NCBI GenBank assembly: GCA_002441465.1
Contig: DJWE01000039.1
Coordinates: 369-34,168 of the forward strand
Direction: 5' to 3'
Source: Propionibacteriaceae bacterium UBA6238
GTDB taxonomy: Bacteria > Actinomycetota > Actinomycetes > Propionibacteriales > Propionibacteriaceae
DNA: 33,800 nucleotides
The notes under the pieces are model-generated. The model had not been told where the DNA came from, did no database searches, and saw only the letters and a list, made by a program, of their open reading frames with translations. Each line of letters starts with the position of its first letter. The first letter of the stretch is position 1. Made by a program: the position numbers and the translations under genes. Positions 7,657 to 15,609 of this stretch are shown piece by piece.

Positions 7657-9219
7657 TCAGCGCAGGAACGTGCTAGCCGAGGTGACCAGGTCCAGCAGCG
7701 GTCCGGGGAACAAGCCGAGATAGGCCGACACGAAGGCGCCGAGCGCAACCGGAACCCAGGTCATCCCGCTCGCCTTGCCCACCACCACACCTTCGGCCGG
7801 CTCGGAGAAGAACATCGTCACGATCACCCGGAGGTAGACGTAGGCGGCGACCAGGCTGAACGCCACCGCAGCGAGCACCAGCCAGGAGTAACCGCCTCGC
7901 CACGCCGCGGAGAAGACCGCCCATTTGCCGATGAAGCCGCCGGTCAGCGGGATGCCGGCGAAGCTCAGCATCAGGATCGCGAAGATTCCGGCGAGCAGCG
8001 GGCTCTTTCGACCCAGGCCGGCCCAGCCCGAGATCTCGTGCACCTCGCCCGCCTGGTCGCGCACCATGGTGACGATGGCGAACGCGCCGACGGTCGCGAA
8101 ACCGTAGGCGACCAGGTAGAACAGGATCGAGCCGAAACTGTTCACCTGTCCGGTGACACCGGCGGTCGCTCCGACGACGGCGACCAGGATGAACCCGGCG
8201 TGCGAGATTGAGCTGTAGGCGAGCAGACGCTTCATGTCCGTCTGGGTCAAGGCGATCACCACGCCGACGCCCATGGTCACCACCGCGATCACGGCCAGCA
8301 GCGGCTGCCAACTCCAGCGCTCCCCGCCGAGAGCGACGTAGAACACCCGGACGGTGGCCCCGACCGCAGCCAGCTTGGTGCAGATCGCCATGAATCCGGT
8401 GACCGGGGTCGGCGCGCCGACGTAGACGTCCGGCACCCAGTTGTGGAAAGGCACCGCTCCGATCTTGAACAGCAGCCCGATCGCCAGGAACGCCATGCCG
8501 GTGTAGAGCAGCCCGCGTCCATAGACCGGATCGGCGATGGCGTCACTGATCCGGCCGTAGTCGAACGAACCCGAGAAGCCGTAGGTCAGCGCGATGCCGA
8601 ACAGGAAGAACGCGCTGGACAGCGCACCCAACAGGAAGTACTTCAGCGCGGCTTCCTGGCTCAACAGCCGACGGCGGCGAGCCATGCCGGAGAGCAGGTA
8701 CAGCGGCAGCGACATGACCTCGAGCGCCACGAAGGCGGTGAGCAGGTCGTTCGCAGCGACGAAGACCATCATGCCGGTGAGCGAGAACAGCGCCAGCGGG
8801 AAGACCTCGCTGTGCTCGTGGCGGGCCAGCGCAGCCTCGGCCTCGGCGGCACTGCCAGGGACGGACGCCGCGGAGGCGGCGAACGCGGTGGCGCCGTTGT
8901 TCAGATCGCGCTCGGCGAACACCAGCATGCTGAGCAGCGCGAACACCAGCAGCGAGCCCCACATCAGGTAGGACGGCCCGTCCAGGCTGATCGAACCCAT
9001 CGCCATCAGGCCCAGGTTGTTGGTCGGCTGCAGCCACGACAGCACCAGGAACACGAACGCGACCCCGATGCCGACCTCGAACAGCACGACCTGGGCGAGG
9101 AACCGCCAGCGCCGCGGCGCCAGGGCCTCGATGCCGATGCCGATGCACGCGGCCAGCAGCACCGTCAGGACCGGCGCGAGCTGCAGCCACTCGAAGGTGG
9201 GCGCGGCGATCGTAGTCAC
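7657..9219 (-). CDS. nuoN: NADH-quinone oxidoreductase subunit N
   Basis: This antiporter-like membrane subunit of Complex I has 520 residues and about 14 hydrophobic segments, within the usual size range. The conserved proton-path residues are present: Glu in ALEVMSLPLYLLSG, and Lys in KIGAVPFHNWVPDVYVGAPTPVTG, with a further Lys in CTKLAAVG. A small polar insert rich in Ala/Glu (around SAASVPGSAAEAEAALARHEHSE) separates two early helices and is longer than in E. coli; such inserts are seen in actinobacterial NuoN. The GTG start overlaps the nuoM stop by four bases (GTGA), with GAGAGGAAG before it, so the start is well supported. It is the last nuo gene, followed at once by the polyprenyl synthase gene. 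Confidence 0.97.
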   Translation of the reverse strand: MTTIAAPTFEWLQLAPVLTVLLAACIGIGIEALAPRRWRFLAQVVLFEVGIGVAFVFLVLSWLQPTNNLGLMAMGSISLDGPSYLMWGSLLVFALLSMLVFAERDLNNGATAFAASAASVPGSAAEAEAALARHEHSEVFPLALFSLTGMMVFVAANDLLTAFVALEVMSLPLYLLSGMARRRRLLSQEAALKYFLLGALSSAFFLFGIALTYGFSGSFDYGRISDAIADPVYGRGLLYTGMAFLAIGLLFKIGAVPFHNWVPDVYVGAPTPVTGFMAICTKLAAVGATVRVFYVALGGERWSWQPLLAVIAVVTMGVGVVIALTQTDMKRLLAYSSISHAGFILVAVVGATAGVTGQVNSFGSILFYLVAYGFATVGAFAIVTMVRDQAGEVHEISGWAGLGRKSPLLAGIFAILMLSFAGIPLTGGFIGKWAVFSAAWRGGYSWLVLAAVAFSLVAAYVYLRVIVTMFFSEPAEGVVVGKASGMTWVPVALGAFVSAYLGLFPGPLLDLVTSASTFLR

Positions 9220-10727
9220 TTGGCTTCCTCTCCCAGCGGCGCCACCGGGTCGGTGACCCCGACGTGGCTCATCGTTGTCTGCGCGACCGGTTCGATCACG
9301 GTCAGCGCCAGGTTCGGCACGAATCCGAGCAACAAGATCACGGCCAGAACGGGCGCGGCCACCCACTTCTCCCTGGCCGTGGCGTCGGTGGTGAACGTGC
9401 GAGCCACGTCGTCGGTGACCGGTCCGGTCATGGTGCGCTGGTACATGCGCAGGATGTACACCGCGGCGAGCACGGTACCGATCACCGCCACCGCCGCGAC
9501 GCCGGGCTGGCGCGACCACGATCCAGCCAGCACCATGAACTCCGAAACGAAGCTCGACATGCCCGGCAGGGCGAGGCCGGACAGGCCGGCCATCAAGAAC
9601 ACACCCGTGAGCACCGGAGCGACCTTCTGGACGCCGCCGAAGTCGGTGACCACCGCAGAACCGCGCCGCGAGATCAGGAATCCGATCACCAAGAACAGCG
9701 CCGCGGTGGAGAACCCGTGGTTGACCATGTAGAAGATCGAGCCCGAGATGCCGGTGCTGGTGAACGTGTAGATGCCCAGCACCATGAAGCCGAAGTGGCT
9801 GATCGAGGTGTAGGCGACCAGGCGCAACAGGTTCTTGCTGCCGATCGCCGCAACCGCCCCGTAGAGGATGCTGATCAGCGCCAGCACCACCATCGCCGGA
9901 GCGATCCAGGTGCTGGCCTCGGGGAACAGCCACAGGCAGAACTTGATCATGCCGAAGGTGCCGATCTTGTCCAGCACGCCGACCAGCAGCACCGAGGTCC
10001 CCGGGGTGGCTTCCTCCGCCGCAGTGGGCAGCCAGGTGTGCACCGGAACCATCGGCGCCTTCACGACGAAGGCGAACAGGAAGCCGAGCATCAGCCATCG
10101 GGCCAGGGTCGGGTCGATCTGGAGCTTCATCAGCTCGTCCAGCAGGTAGGTGGGCGTGCCGGTCAGCTGCACCGAGGTCGCGTACAGCCCGATCACCGAC
10201 GCCAGCATGACCAGGCCGCCGGCCAGGCTGAACAGCAGGAACTTCACCGCCGCGTAGGACCGGCGCGGCCCGCCGAAACCACCGATCAGGAAGTACATCG
10301 GGATCAGCGTCGCCTCGAAGAACAGGTAGAACAGCAGCACGTCCTGGGCGAGGAACACGAACACCGACATGCTCTCCAGCGCCAGCACCAAGGCGACGAA
10401 GGCCTGCGGCGTCCAGCGTCCGCGTCCGGGAAGTCGCCACTCGGCGAGCAGCACCACCGGCACCAGCACGACGGTGAGCAGCACCATCACCAGCGACATG
10501 CCGTCCAGATCGAGCGCCCACCAGGCGCCGAACGCCGGGATCCACGGCGCCCGCTCCGCCAGGTCGGCACCGCCGACGGACAGAACCGTGACGCCGATCC
10601 CGACCGCGACCGTCGCCAGAGCGAACACCATGCCGACGCCACGGGCGATCTGCTTCACCGGCAGGCACAAGACCGCTGCACCGATCAGCGGCACCAGGCC
10701 GAGGAACGTGAGCCAGGGGAATGTCAT
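9216..10727 (-). CDS. nuoM: NADH-quinone oxidoreductase subunit M
   Basis: This is a proton-pumping, antiporter-like membrane subunit of Complex I, 503 residues with about 14 transmembrane segments. The key Glu lies in FYLFFEATLIPMYFLIGGFG. The broken-helix Lys regions are visible in VVKAPMVPVHTWLPTAAEEATP and GVLDKIGTFGMIKF. ATG 10727 is preceded by GGGAGGT, a strong ribosome site, and a 14-base gap separates it from the nuoL stop. A longer reading frame upstream to 11501 is a shadow inside nuoL. The C-terminus overlaps the nuoN start. Confidence 0.97.
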   Translation of the reverse strand: MTFPWLTFLGLVPLIGAAVLCLPVKQIARGVGMVFALATVAVGIGVTVLSVGGADLAERAPWIPAFGAWWALDLDGMSLVMVLLTVVLVPVVLLAEWRLPGRGRWTPQAFVALVLALESMSVFVFLAQDVLLFYLFFEATLIPMYFLIGGFGGPRRSYAAVKFLLFSLAGGLVMLASVIGLYATSVQLTGTPTYLLDELMKLQIDPTLARWLMLGFLFAFVVKAPMVPVHTWLPTAAEEATPGTSVLLVGVLDKIGTFGMIKFCLWLFPEASTWIAPAMVVLALISILYGAVAAIGSKNLLRLVAYTSISHFGFMVLGIYTFTSTGISGSIFYMVNHGFSTAALFLVIGFLISRRGSAVVTDFGGVQKVAPVLTGVFLMAGLSGLALPGMSSFVSEFMVLAGSWSRQPGVAAVAVIGTVLAAVYILRMYQRTMTGPVTDDVARTFTTDATAREKWVAAPVLAVILLLGFVPNLALTVIEPVAQTTMSHVGVTDPVAPLGEEAK

Positions 10728-10741
10728 CTCTGCTACCTCCC

Positions 10742-12649
10742 TCAGCCCAGCTGGGTGAGAATCATGACCGCGCCGACCAGCAGGACGCCGATCATCATGG
10801 TCAGGGCGTAGGCGCGGACCTGTCCGGTCTGCAGCCGTCTGGTCTGGGTGGACAACCCGGTGAACACGCTGGCAAGGCCGTCGGCCCCGGCGTCGATGAT
10901 CCGGTCGTCGTTGGCCACCAATCCGCGGGACAGGGCCAGCGTCGGCTGCACCACGACCGCGTTGTTCACCGCATCGCCGAACAGATCGTTGCGACCTGCC
11001 ACCGTGAACGGGTTGGCAGATGCCGGAGAGACCGCGGGCACGGGCCTCATCCCGAAGATCCACCAGGCGAGCGCGATACCGGCCGCGACCACGAGCATGG
11101 TCGACCAGCCGATCGGTCCGGGCACCAGCGATGTCTCCTGGACGTGCGCGCCGGTGGCCGGCTCCAGCCAATCCTGGATCCAGGCGTTCATCAAGGCGCC
11201 GCCGATCACGCTGAAGAACGCCAGGATGATCAGTGGCACGGTCATCAGCTTCGGCGACTCGTGCGGGTGGACGTGTTCGCGCCAGCGCTTCTCGCCGAGG
11301 AAGGTCATCACCATCAGGCGGGTCATGTAGAACGCGGTGATCCCCGCACCGATCAGAGCGGTGACGCCGGCCAGCGTACTGACCTCGAAGGCCGCCTCGA
11401 TGATGTGGTCCTTGGAGAAGTAGCCCGCGAATCCCGGGAAGCCGATGATCGCGAGGTAGCCCATCGCGAAGGTCCAGAACGTGATCCGGGTCACCTTCCA
11501 CAGCCCGCCGTAGTGGCGCATGTTCACGTCGTCGTCCATGGCGTGCATCACCGAACCGGCGCCGAGGAACATGTTGGCCTTGAAGAAGCCGTGAGTGAGC
11601 AGGTGGAAGATCGCGAACGCGTAGCCGACCGGGCCGAGGCCGGCGGCCAGCATCATGTAGCCGATCTGGCTCATCGTTGAGCCGGCCAGCACCTTCTTGA
11701 TGTCGTCCTTGCTGGTACCGATCCAGGCACCGGCCAGCAGCGTCACGCAGCCGACCACCACGACGGCCGTGCTCGCCGCGGAGGACATCTCGAAGATCGC
11801 GTGGCTACGCACGACGAGGTAGACGCCCGCGGTGACCATGGTCGCGGCGTGAATCAGCGCCGACACCGGCGTGGGGCCCTCCATCGCGTCCAGCAGCCAT
11901 GCCTGCAGCGGAACTTGAGCCGACTTGCCGCAGGCGCCGAGCAGGAGCAGCAGGCCGATCGTGGTGGCCCAGAACGGGTCGAGGTGCGGGGCAGCGGCGT
12001 TCACGGCGGTGAAGGCCGAGCTGCCGAACAGCGCCAGCATCGTCATGATCGCCATGGTCAGGCCGAGGTCGCCGACCCGGTTCATCACGAAGGCCTTCGT
12101 CCCCGCCGCGGCCGCCGACGGCTTGTGCTGCCAGAACCCGATCAGCAGGTAGGACGCCAGGCCGACGCCCTCCCAACCCACGAAGAGCACCAGATAGTTG
12201 TCGGCGAGCACCAAGGTGAGCATCGCGGCGATGAACAGGTTCAGATAGGCGAAGAACCGGCGCCGCCGCTCGTCGTGGGCCATGTAGCCGACCGAATAGA
12301 TGTGGATCAGCGACCCGACGCCGGTGACCAGCAAGGCGAACAGGATGGACAGCTGGTCGATCAGCAGGCCCGCGGAGACCTGCCATGAACCGGTGGTGAT
12401 CCACTCGAACAAGGGGACGGCCACGGCGCGTGCGTCCGGTGGGCTGAGCAGCTGCTGGCTGAACAGACAGACCGCGATGCTGAAGCTGAACACGACGGCG
12501 GCGACGGCGAACCAGTGGCCGATCCGGTCCAGGATGCGGCCGAACAACAGCAGGATCGCAGCCACGGCCGCGGGCACGGCGATCATCAGCCAGGCATAGG
12601 AGAACATGCCGCTCGCAGCCACCGGGGCCAAGGATTCCAGAGTGATCAT
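10742..12649 (-). CDS. nuoL: NADH-quinone oxidoreductase subunit L
   Basis: This is the largest antiporter-like membrane subunit of Complex I (635 residues), carrying the long lateral helix that ties the pump modules together. Conserved stretches include FVGWEGVGLASYLLIGFW with the proton-path Glu, and GKSAQVPLQAWLLDAMEG followed by TPVSALIHAATMVTAGVYL with the channel Lys and His residues. HLLTHGFFKANMFLGAGSVMHAM holds another conserved Lys/His pair. The C-terminus ends in a hydrophobic helix (AYALTMMIGVLLVGAVMILTQLG). The ATG at 12649 is 13 bases downstream of the nuoK stop, with GAGGGA as a ribosome site. Length is near that of E. coli NuoL (613). Confidence 0.97.
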   Translation of the reverse strand: MITLESLAPVAASGMFSYAWLMIAVPAAVAAILLLFGRILDRIGHWFAVAAVVFSFSIAVCLFSQQLLSPPDARAVAVPLFEWITTGSWQVSAGLLIDQLSILFALLVTGVGSLIHIYSVGYMAHDERRRRFFAYLNLFIAAMLTLVLADNYLVLFVGWEGVGLASYLLIGFWQHKPSAAAAGTKAFVMNRVGDLGLTMAIMTMLALFGSSAFTAVNAAAPHLDPFWATTIGLLLLLGACGKSAQVPLQAWLLDAMEGPTPVSALIHAATMVTAGVYLVVRSHAIFEMSSAASTAVVVVGCVTLLAGAWIGTSKDDIKKVLAGSTMSQIGYMMLAAGLGPVGYAFAIFHLLTHGFFKANMFLGAGSVMHAMDDDVNMRHYGGLWKVTRITFWTFAMGYLAIIGFPGFAGYFSKDHIIEAAFEVSTLAGVTALIGAGITAFYMTRLMVMTFLGEKRWREHVHPHESPKLMTVPLIILAFFSVIGGALMNAWIQDWLEPATGAHVQETSLVPGPIGWSTMLVVAAGIALAWWIFGMRPVPAVSPASANPFTVAGRNDLFGDAVNNAVVVQPTLALSRGLVANDDRIIDAGADGLASVFTGLSTQTRRLQTGQVRAYALTMMIGVLLVGAVMILTQLG

Positions 12650-12662
12650 GGGCAGCTTTCCC

Positions 12663-12962
12663 TCACAACTTCAGCAGGTTCGCCGCGTCCACCGAAGTGG
12701 ACCGCCGGGTGCGGTAGATCGTGATGATGATGCTCAGGCCGACCACGACCTCCGCCGCGGCCACCACCATGACGAAGAAGGTGGCCACTTGGCCGTCCAG
12801 GCCGCCCCGGGCGAGCGCGAACGCCACCATGGCGAGGTTGGCCGCGTTCAGCATCAACTCCACCGACATGAAGGCGACCAGCGCGTTGCGCCGGATCATC
12901 ACTCCGATGGTGCCGATCGTGAACAGGGTCGCAGCCAGATAGAGGTAGTTGTCGGGGCTCAC
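12663..12962 (-). CDS. nuoK: NADH-quinone oxidoreductase subunit K
   Basis: This small membrane subunit of Complex I (99 residues, three helices) resembles MrpC and links the quinone module to the antiporter subunits. Both essential membrane glutamates are present: Glu35 in FMSVELMLNAANL and Glu71 in AAAEVVVGLSIII (E. coli Glu36 and Glu72). The GTG start overlaps the nuoJ stop by four bases and has GAGGAGG upstream. The length is typical. Confidence 0.97.
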   Translation of the reverse strand: MSPDNYLYLAATLFTIGTIGVMIRRNALVAFMSVELMLNAANLAMVAFALARGGLDGQVATFFVMVVAAAEVVVGLSIIITIYRTRRSTSVDAANLLKL

Positions 12963-13753
12963 TGGTCGTCCTCCTCGGCCTTGCCGGCCTCGATCTGGTC
13001 GAAGACCGCGGCCGTGGCGCGGCTCAGCGCCACGGAGTCCACGATCGAGCCGCGTTCGGCGAGCGTGTTCGACACCGACGCCTCGCTGACCGTGCCGTCC
13101 GGCAACAGCGCCGGTGTCGCGATCGAGTTGTGCTGAGCCAGGACGCCGGAGTTCGGCAGCGCGCCCGGATGGGCACCGGCCTCGGCGTACTCGCGCATCC
13201 GGTTCGCCGCCAGATCACGCTGGGTGGGCTTGGGCCGGGTGCGGGCGTGCTGGCCGAGAACCATGGCACCGACCGCTGCGGTGATGAGGAGCGCCGAGGT
13301 GAGTTCGAAGGCGAACACGTAACGGCCGAAGATCAAGGCGGCGAGCGACTCGACGTTGCCCCCGTGGGCGGCGTTCGCTTCGTCCAGCCCGACATTGGGA
13401 CCACCGGCGAGCGCGCCGCCGATGCCGAAGACGATCAGGCCGAGCATGCCGATTCCGGCGACCCAGGCCGCGAACTTCTGCCCCTTCAGCGTCTCCACCA
13501 TCGAGTCGGGCGTATCCACGCCGACCAGCATCAGCACGAACAGGAACAGCATCATGATCGCGCCGGTGTAGACGATGATCTGCACGAAGGTCAGGAACAT
13601 CGCGTTCAGCGAGGCATACAGGACGGCGAGGTTCACCATCACGAACGCCATGCTCAAGGCGGCGTAGACGGCCTTGCGGAAGAACAGCAGGCCGAGCGCG
13701 CCGAGTACCATCAGCGGGGCGACGATCCAGAACGTGATCTCCTGGCCGATCAT
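12959..13753 (-). CDS. nuoJ: NADH-quinone oxidoreductase subunit J, with long C-terminal tail
   Basis: This membrane subunit of Complex I has five predicted helices in its first ~170 residues and includes the pi-bulge helix region FVQIIVYTGAIMMLFLFVLML (Tyr62, Gly64) that couples quinone chemistry to pumping. At 264 residues it is about 80 longer than E. coli NuoJ: after the last helix comes a soluble tail with a conserved-looking patch (AHPGALPNSGVLAQHNSIATPALLPDG) and an acidic end. Comparable tails are known in actinobacterial NuoJ proteins. ATG 13753 overlaps the nuoI stop (ATGA) and has GGAGGGCGGG before it. Confidence 0.96.
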   Translation of the reverse strand: MIGQEITFWIVAPLMVLGALGLLFFRKAVYAALSMAFVMVNLAVLYASLNAMFLTFVQIIVYTGAIMMLFLFVLMLVGVDTPDSMVETLKGQKFAAWVAGIGMLGLIVFGIGGALAGGPNVGLDEANAAHGGNVESLAALIFGRYVFAFELTSALLITAAVGAMVLGQHARTRPKPTQRDLAANRMREYAEAGAHPGALPNSGVLAQHNSIATPALLPDGTVSEASVSNTLAERGSIVDSVALSRATAAVFDQIEAGKAEEDDQ

Positions 13754-14313
13754 CGCCCGCCCTCCGTGGTGTCGCCGAGCACCGGCGTGCGATTGTCCGG
13801 CTTGCCGGTGGCGGGCAGGCCGAGGAAGTAGTCCTTCTCGTCCGCGCCGAGCCGGCGCGGGTGCGGCGGCTCCTCCATGCCGGGCAGGAGCGGGGCGAGC
13901 AGCCGATCCTTGGTGTAGATCATCTTCTCCCTGCTGGTGTCGGCCAGCTTGAAGTCGTTGGTCATGGTCAGCGCCCGGGTGGGACAGGCCTCGATGCACA
14001 GGCCGCACAGGATGCAACGCAGATAGTTGATCTGGTAGACCCTGCCGTACCGCTCGCCGGGGCTGTACCGCGCGTCCTCGGTGTTGTCGGCACCCTCGAC
14101 GTAGATCGCGTCCGCCGGGCACGCCCAGGCGCACAGCTCACAACCCACGCACTTCTCCAGTCCGTCAGGCCAGCGATTCAGCTGGTGCCTGCCGTGGAAT
14201 CGGGGTGCGGTGATCTTCTCCTTGCCCTTTTCCGGGTAGCCCTGGGTGAAGGTCTTGCGGAACATCGTCCGAAAGGTGACCCCGAACCCGGCCCACGGGT
14301 CGAAGATGCCCAT
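13750..14313 (-). CDS. nuoI: NADH-quinone oxidoreductase subunit I (two 4Fe-4S clusters)
   Basis: This peripheral subunit of Complex I carries clusters N6a and N6b on the electron path from NuoG to NuoB. Two complete 8Fe ferredoxin motifs are visible: Cys55/58/61 with Cys65 (CVGCELCAWACP) and Cys100/103/106 with Cys110 (CILCGLCIEACP). The 187-residue protein has a C-terminal extension of about 60 residues after the second motif, ending TTEGGR. The ATG abuts the nuoH stop directly (TAGATG) with GGAGAGGAG inside the end of nuoH, so translation is coupled. Confidence 0.97.
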   Translation of the reverse strand: MGIFDPWAGFGVTFRTMFRKTFTQGYPEKGKEKITAPRFHGRHQLNRWPDGLEKCVGCELCAWACPADAIYVEGADNTEDARYSPGERYGRVYQINYLRCILCGLCIEACPTRALTMTNDFKLADTSREKMIYTKDRLLAPLLPGMEEPPHPRRLGADEKDYFLGLPATGKPDNRTPVLGDTTEGGR

Positions 14314-15609
14314 CTACAGCTCCTCTCCGGGCGTCGCTACGACGGCCTCGGCGGTCGAGGGAATCACGTCCTGCAGCTCCGGTAGCGCCTGGCCCGGCAT
14401 CGGCGGGACCGGGTAGCCACCGGCAAAGGCGTCGAATGCCTCCGGTTCCGGTTCAAGCTCGGGCTCTGGCTTCTCTCCGATGAACAACACGGCCACGATC
14501 GCCAACAGCACGACGATGATCGCGCCCCACAGGATCGGGCCCTGCAGCAGGTTCTCCTGGCGCAGCGCCTGGAAGGTGGCGATCACCACGATCCAGGCCA
14601 GCGACACCGGGATCAGGCCCTTCCAGCCGAGCCGCATGAACTGGTCGTAGCGGAATCGCGGCAGCGTGCCGCGCAGCCACACGAACAGCGAGATGAACAG
14701 CTGCACCTTGATCACGAACCAGATCGGACCCAACCAGGCGTTGTTCAGCGGTTCGACCAGATTGAACGGCCAGATCGGAAGGTAGCCGCCCATGAACAAC
14801 GTGGTTGCGATCGCCGACACCGTGGCCATGTTGATGTACTCGGCCAGGAAGTAGACCGCGTAGCGGAAACCGGAGTACTCGGTGATGTAGCCGGAGACCA
14901 GTTCGGACTCCGCCTCGGGCAGGTCGAAGGGGGCGCGGTTGGTCTCGCCGACCATGGAGATCACGTAGACCACAAAGGACGGCAGCAGCAGCAGCCAGTA
15001 CCACGACTGCAGGCCGATACCGGTCCAGCCGAACGGGGCCAGTGCGGTTCGCTGCGCCTCGACGATGTCATGGGTGGACATCGAGCCGGCGTAGAGGAAG
15101 ACGGCTACCAGAGCCAGACCCATCGCGATCTCGTAGGAGATCATCTGGGCCGACGAGCGCAGGCCGCCGAGCAGCGAGTACGGCGAGTTGGACGACCAAC
15201 CTGCCAGCACGAAGCCGTAGATGCCGACCGACGTCACAGCCAGCAACACCAGCACCCCGACCGGAAGGTCGGTGAGCTGCAGATAGGTGTCGACGCCGAA
15301 CATGGTCACCTTGCCCCCGAAGGGGATCACGGCCCACGCGGTGAAGGCAGCGGTGCCGGCGATCATCGGGGCGAGCGTGAACAGCACCCGGTCGACCATG
15401 GAAGGCATGAAGTCCTCCTTGATCAACAGCTTCATGCCGTCGGCCAGCGCCTGTCCCAGACCGAGCGGGCCGTTCATGATCGGGCCGAGCCGGTGCTGCA
15501 TCTTCCCGACCAGCCGCCGCTCGTACCAGACGTTGAAGATCGTCCAGACCAGCAGGACGACGAACAAGACGACGACCTTGATCAGAACCAGCCACCACGG
15601 ATCGTTCAT
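14314..15609 (-). CDS. nuoH: NADH-quinone oxidoreductase subunit H, with acidic C-terminal tail
   Basis: This is the membrane subunit that forms the quinone chamber entrance of Complex I together with NuoB and NuoD. Conserved features: VWYERRLVGKMQHRLGP near residue 27, DGMKLLIKEDFMP (57-69), and ETNRAPFDLPEAESELVSGYITEYSG in the quinone-site loop. The protein is 431 residues against 325 in E. coli. The extra part includes a soluble tail of about 60 residues after the last helix, beginning GEKPEPELEPEPEAFDAF, rich in Pro and Glu. The start overlaps the nuoG stop by four bases (ATGA). Confidence 0.97.
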   Translation of the reverse strand: MNDPWWLVLIKVVVLFVVLLVWTIFNVWYERRLVGKMQHRLGPIMNGPLGLGQALADGMKLLIKEDFMPSMVDRVLFTLAPMIAGTAAFTAWAVIPFGGKVTMFGVDTYLQLTDLPVGVLVLLAVTSVGIYGFVLAGWSSNSPYSLLGGLRSSAQMISYEIAMGLALVAVFLYAGSMSTHDIVEAQRTALAPFGWTGIGLQSWYWLLLLPSFVVYVISMVGETNRAPFDLPEAESELVSGYITEYSGFRYAVYFLAEYINMATVSAIATTLFMGGYLPIWPFNLVEPLNNAWLGPIWFVIKVQLFISLFVWLRGTLPRFRYDQFMRLGWKGLIPVSLAWIVVIATFQALRQENLLQGPILWGAIIVVLLAIVAVLFIGEKPEPELEPEPEAFDAFAGGYPVPPMPGQALPELQDVIPSTAEAVVATPGEEL

